Below, in pieces: positions 27,586 to 29,461 of a stretch of DNA of 29,461 nt. The stretch spans positions 1 to 29,461 of the forward strand of contig JBKPRJ010000038.1 in the NCBI GenBank assembly GCA_046734455.1, in the 5' to 3' direction. The notes beneath the pieces are model-generated. The model made no database searches. It worked only from the letters and a program-made list of their open reading frames with translations, and was not told the origin of the DNA. This DNA comes from DATEOR01 sp046734455. GTDB taxonomy: Bacteria > Actinomycetota > Thermoleophilia > Gaiellales > Gaiellaceae. Positions within the stretch are counted from its first letter, which is position 1, and each line of letters starts with the position of its first letter. A program made the position numbers and the translations under genes.

Positions 27586-28131
27586 GTGTCCACGTGGAGC
27601 GCGGCCGGTTTCGTCCGGCGCCTGGCGGAAGCCCGGATCGGCGCAACATTCAACTTCTACGGGGCGGGAGCAGGCGCGGACTTGCGGCGGGCGCGCCTGA
27701 CGGAGTACCTGGACGCGCGCCGGGCGGCGACGATCCTCCTCGTCGGCGAGGCGGCCGGCTACCGCGGGACGCGGATGAGCGGGCTTCCGTTCACCTCCGA
27801 GCGGCAACTGACCGGGTCCGGCCCGGCCGAGGCCTCCGCGACGATCGTCCAGCGCGTGCTCGCCGAGCTGGGCCTGGATGAGGACGTGCTCCTCTGGAAC
27901 GTCGTCCCATTGCACCCGCACCGCCCCGGCGTGCCCGCTTCGAACCGGCCTCCGACACGAGCCGAGACCGCCGCGGGGCTCCCGTTCGTACGCGAGCTCG
28001 CCGCCGGAAAGCGCGTGCTCGCCGTCGGCCGCCTGGCCGAGCGTATCCTCGGCGCTCCCTACATCCGTCACCCCTCGCACGGAGGTGCGACGGCCTTCCG
28101 CGCCGGTTTAATGGAGCTCCTGAATGTCTGA
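27586..28131 (+). CDS. Uracil-DNA glycosylase-superfamily protein
   Basis: A 181-aa protein with a UDG-superfamily fold. The motif ILLVGEAAGYRGTRMSGLPF corresponds to motif A (water-activating region), WNVVPLHPHRPG to the middle of the fold, and IRHPSHGGATAF to the His-containing motif B. Motif A has Glu rather than the Asp of classical Ung, as in some atypical UDG families, so uracil excision is likely but unproven. GTG 27586 is preceded by TAGGCT at 6 nt. It overlaps the following MFS gene by 8 nt. Confidence 0.85.
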   Translation: MSTWSAAGFVRRLAEARIGATFNFYGAGAGADLRRARLTEYLDARRAATILLVGEAAGYRGTRMSGLPFTSERQLTGSGPAEASATIVQRVLAELGLDEDVLLWNVVPLHPHRPGVPASNRPPTRAETAAGLPFVRELAAGKRVLAVGRLAERILGAPYIRHPSHGGATAFRAGLMELLNV

Positions 28132-29362
28132 GCCTCCCGTCCGCCGCAACACCATCCTGCTCTCGGCATCTCTCGCCGCAAATTCGGCGATGCTGCAGCT
28201 GTCCGCGGCCGTCGCGACGTTGACGGTCGTCCTCGTCGTGGGCGTCCGCAGCCTCGTCGGGCTCGGCCCGGCGATCGTGCTCGGGACCGGCGCTCTCTCG
28301 GCGCTTCCTGCCGGCCGCGCAATGGACCGCTTCGGCCGCGTGCCGGTCCTCGTAACGGGGTTCGCGCTCGGAATCGCCGGTGGCGTCCTCGCGGCCGTCG
28401 GCGCGGAGTTCGACCTCGCCGCGCCGGTCCTCATCGGGCTCGTCTTCGTCGGCGCAGCGAGCGCCACGGCGCTCCTCGCGCGCACCGCCGCGGGGGACAT
28501 GTACCCGCCGAGTCGCCGGGCGCGCGGGATCTCCTTCGTCCTCTTCGGGGCGGTTTTCGGCGCGATTCTCGGCCCGACCGTCTTCAGCCCGCTGCTCGCG
28601 GGCAAGGACCTCGATGCCAACGCGCTCGTCCTTCCCTGGCTGGCCGCGTCCGCGTTCATGCTGCTCGGGCTCGTGCTCGTCGCCTCGGTGCGGCCCGATC
28701 CCAGCAAGATCGCCCGGATGCTCTCCGAGCCCGACCGTCCGGAGGAGCCGGGCGAGAAGCCGGCCGAGCTCGCGGTCATCCTCCGGCGCCCCGGCGTGCT
28801 CCCTTCCATGGTCGCGGCCATGGCGAGCTTCTCGGCGATGGTCGGGATCATGACCCTGACGGGCGTGGTCGTCGTCGATCGCGGTCACCCCGCACACGTC
28901 GTGTTCCCGATCATCGGCGCGCACGTGGTCGGGATGTACGCGCTCGTCATCGTCGTCGGCGACCTCATCGACAGGATCGGACGGACGCGCGCCCTCGTGG
29001 GCGGGCTCACGCTGATGGCTGCGTCGGCGATCAGCCTCATCTGGTTCACGAGCGTGGCGACGATCGCCCTCTCGCTGTTCGCACTGGGCCTCGGGTGGAG
29101 CTTCTCCTTCGTGGCCGCGACCGCCCAGCTCGCGGACCGCACGATTCCGGCCGAGCGCGGCAAGGTTCTCGGCCTCAACGACCTCCTTTCCGGGCTGATG
29201 GGTGCCGCACTCGTCCTCATCGGCGGATTCGCCCTGGACGCGCTGGGTGTGGTCGCGCTTGCGCTCGGCGGGCTCGCGATCGCCCTCGCCCCGGCGGGGT
29301 GGATCGTCCGCTACTCGCTCCGCGTGCGGGCAGCCGCGCTCGCGCCGTCCGCGCTGGACTGA
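28124..29362 (+). CDS. MFS transporter
   Basis: A 412-aa major facilitator superfamily permease with about 12 transmembrane segments. Motif-A-like stretches are ALPAGRAMDRFGRVPVLVTG in the first half and VGDLIDRIGRTRALVGG in the second. A charged central loop (about residues 185-220, RPDPSKIARMLSEPDRPEEPGEKP) joins the halves. The first half includes ALLARTAAGDMYPPSRRARG, common in drug-efflux-type MFS. The substrate is unknown. ATG 28124 overlaps the UDG-like stop, so the two are co-transcribed. It is followed by the rplM promoter region. Confidence 0.9.
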   Translation: MSEPPVRRNTILLSASLAANSAMLQLSAAVATLTVVLVVGVRSLVGLGPAIVLGTGALSALPAGRAMDRFGRVPVLVTGFALGIAGGVLAAVGAEFDLAAPVLIGLVFVGAASATALLARTAAGDMYPPSRRARGISFVLFGAVFGAILGPTVFSPLLAGKDLDANALVLPWLAASAFMLLGLVLVASVRPDPSKIARMLSEPDRPEEPGEKPAELAVILRRPGVLPSMVAAMASFSAMVGIMTLTGVVVVDRGHPAHVVFPIIGAHVVGMYALVIVVGDLIDRIGRTRALVGGLTLMAASAISLIWFTSVATIALSLFALGLGWSFSFVAATAQLADRTIPAERGKVLGLNDLLSGLMGAALVLIGGFALDALGVVALALGGLAIALAPAGWIVRYSLRVRAAALAPSALD

Positions 29363-29369
29363 CGGCTGG

Positions 29370-29375
29370 TACAAT
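29370..29375 (+). promoter_or_regulatory. -10 box of rplM
   Basis: TACAAT is the best -10 match in the window and begins 7 nt after the MFS stop. The expected transcription start is about 29382, the first base of the hairpin below, giving a leader of about 34 nt. Confidence 0.6.
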
Positions 29376-29381
29376 CGGCCC

Positions 29382-29410
29382 TCGGCGGACGCCCGGTCCG
29401 CCGATTTTCT
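29382..29410 (+). terminator. Terminator-like hairpin at the rplM 5' end
   Basis: A perfect 9-bp stem (TCGGCGGAC / GTCCGCCGA, 5-nt loop) is followed by TTTTCT. By form it is an intrinsic terminator, probably ending the MFS transcript. Because it lies after the rplM -10 box it would also be the first element of the rplM mRNA, so it may protect the 5' end or attenuate rplM. No Shine-Dalgarno lies between it and ATG 29416. Confidence 0.7.
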
Positions 29411-29415
29411 GTGTG

Positions 29416-29461
29416 ATGAAGACCTACAGCGCCAAAGCGAGCGAGATCGAGCGGCAGTGGT
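29416..29461 (+). CDS. rplM: Ribosomal protein L13, 3'-truncated by window
   Basis: Only the first 15 codons are present (MKTYSAKASEIERQW), matching the conserved MKTYSAK start and the following ExxRxW of bacterial L13, an early-assembling 50S protein. rpsI (S9) normally follows. ATG 29416 lacks a Shine-Dalgarno and comes 12 nt after a terminator-like stem. The rest of the gene lies outside the window. Confidence 0.9.
   Translation, partial: MKTYSAKASEIERQW

Noticed and set aside
27791..29374. 527-codon open frame on the minus strand opposite the UDG-like and second MFS genes
   Set aside because: It reads as Glu/Arg/His-rich mirror sequence of transmembrane codons and matches no family.
1..29461. 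tRNA, rRNA, CRISPR arrays, prophage or IS transposase genes
   Set aside because: I found no cloverleaf, rRNA motif, spaced direct-repeat array, integrase or transposase in the window; the only repeat element is the REPIN-like unit.

Overview
The window is GC-rich (roughly 70% by eye) bacterial chromosome. Its genes are tightly packed, often overlap at ATGA/GTGA junctions, and include many GTG and TTG starts. Several features point to a high-GC actinobacterium: a GuaB3-type IMP dehydrogenase relative next to guaA, a DEDDh-exonuclease/UvrC-like fusion behind a GAAC-N4-GTTC LexA box, a DUF2568 protein, and many leaderless genes. Thermoleophilia (Gaiellales/Solirubrobacterales-like) is my best guess from protein character. 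That is inference, not a database result. No plasmid, phage, CRISPR, tRNA or rRNA signal was seen. Apart from one REPIN-like repeat element the window reads as core chromosome.

Layout. (1) 1-7427: tyrosine/homogentisate catabolism. hppD (5'-truncated by the window), a fumarylacetoacetate hydrolase-family gene and hmgA are present, interleaved with csp-infA and a minus-strand mscL-DUF2568 pair. hmgA leads a run of overlapping genes: HAD phosphatase, HhH DNA glycosylase, unknown protein, alpha/beta hydrolase, rhodanese. (2) 7428-7606: a gene-free gap holding a 142-bp REPIN-like element. (3) 7607-10582: glutamine amidotransferase, a small signal-peptide protein with an internal repeat, and the folate/PABA pair pabB-pabC on the minus strand. 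(4) 10622-13828: murI-rph-mgtC-rdgB, then a stand-alone cyclic-nucleotide-binding-domain protein. (5) 13830-16224: YihY-like membrane protein, then a roadblock-like protein, a small membrane protein, pyrE and the nucleoid protein HU with a strong terminator. (6) 16298-23100: SOS-box-preceded exonuclease/UvrC fusion, a 61-aa acidic Pro-rich ORF, pyrF, LysM protein, D,D-carboxypeptidase, PfkB kinase, guaB3. (7) 23231-29461: guaA, MFS, encapsulated-ferritin-like protein, PAP2 protein, acylphosphatase, uracil-DNA-glycosylase-like protein, a second MFS, and the first 15 codons of rplM.

The most interesting material is in the expression signals rather than the gene list. The csp leader can fold its Shine-Dalgarno into a 14-bp hairpin. 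infA seems to start at AUC. A DNA glycosylase has no ordinary start codon where its N-terminus should be and may start at CUG. More than a dozen genes have a TANNNT box 6-9 nt before the start codon and no Shine-Dalgarno, which suggests leaderless mRNAs. In the acylphosphatase/UDG gap one symmetric -10 box could serve both strands within 18 bp. rplM has a terminator-like hairpin that would form its mRNA 5' end.

Nucleotide metabolism recurs (pyrE, pyrF, guaB3, guaA, rdgB, rph), as do DNA repair (HhH glycosylase, DEDDh-UvrC, UDG-like) and envelope work (murI, D,D-carboxypeptidase, LysM, mscL).
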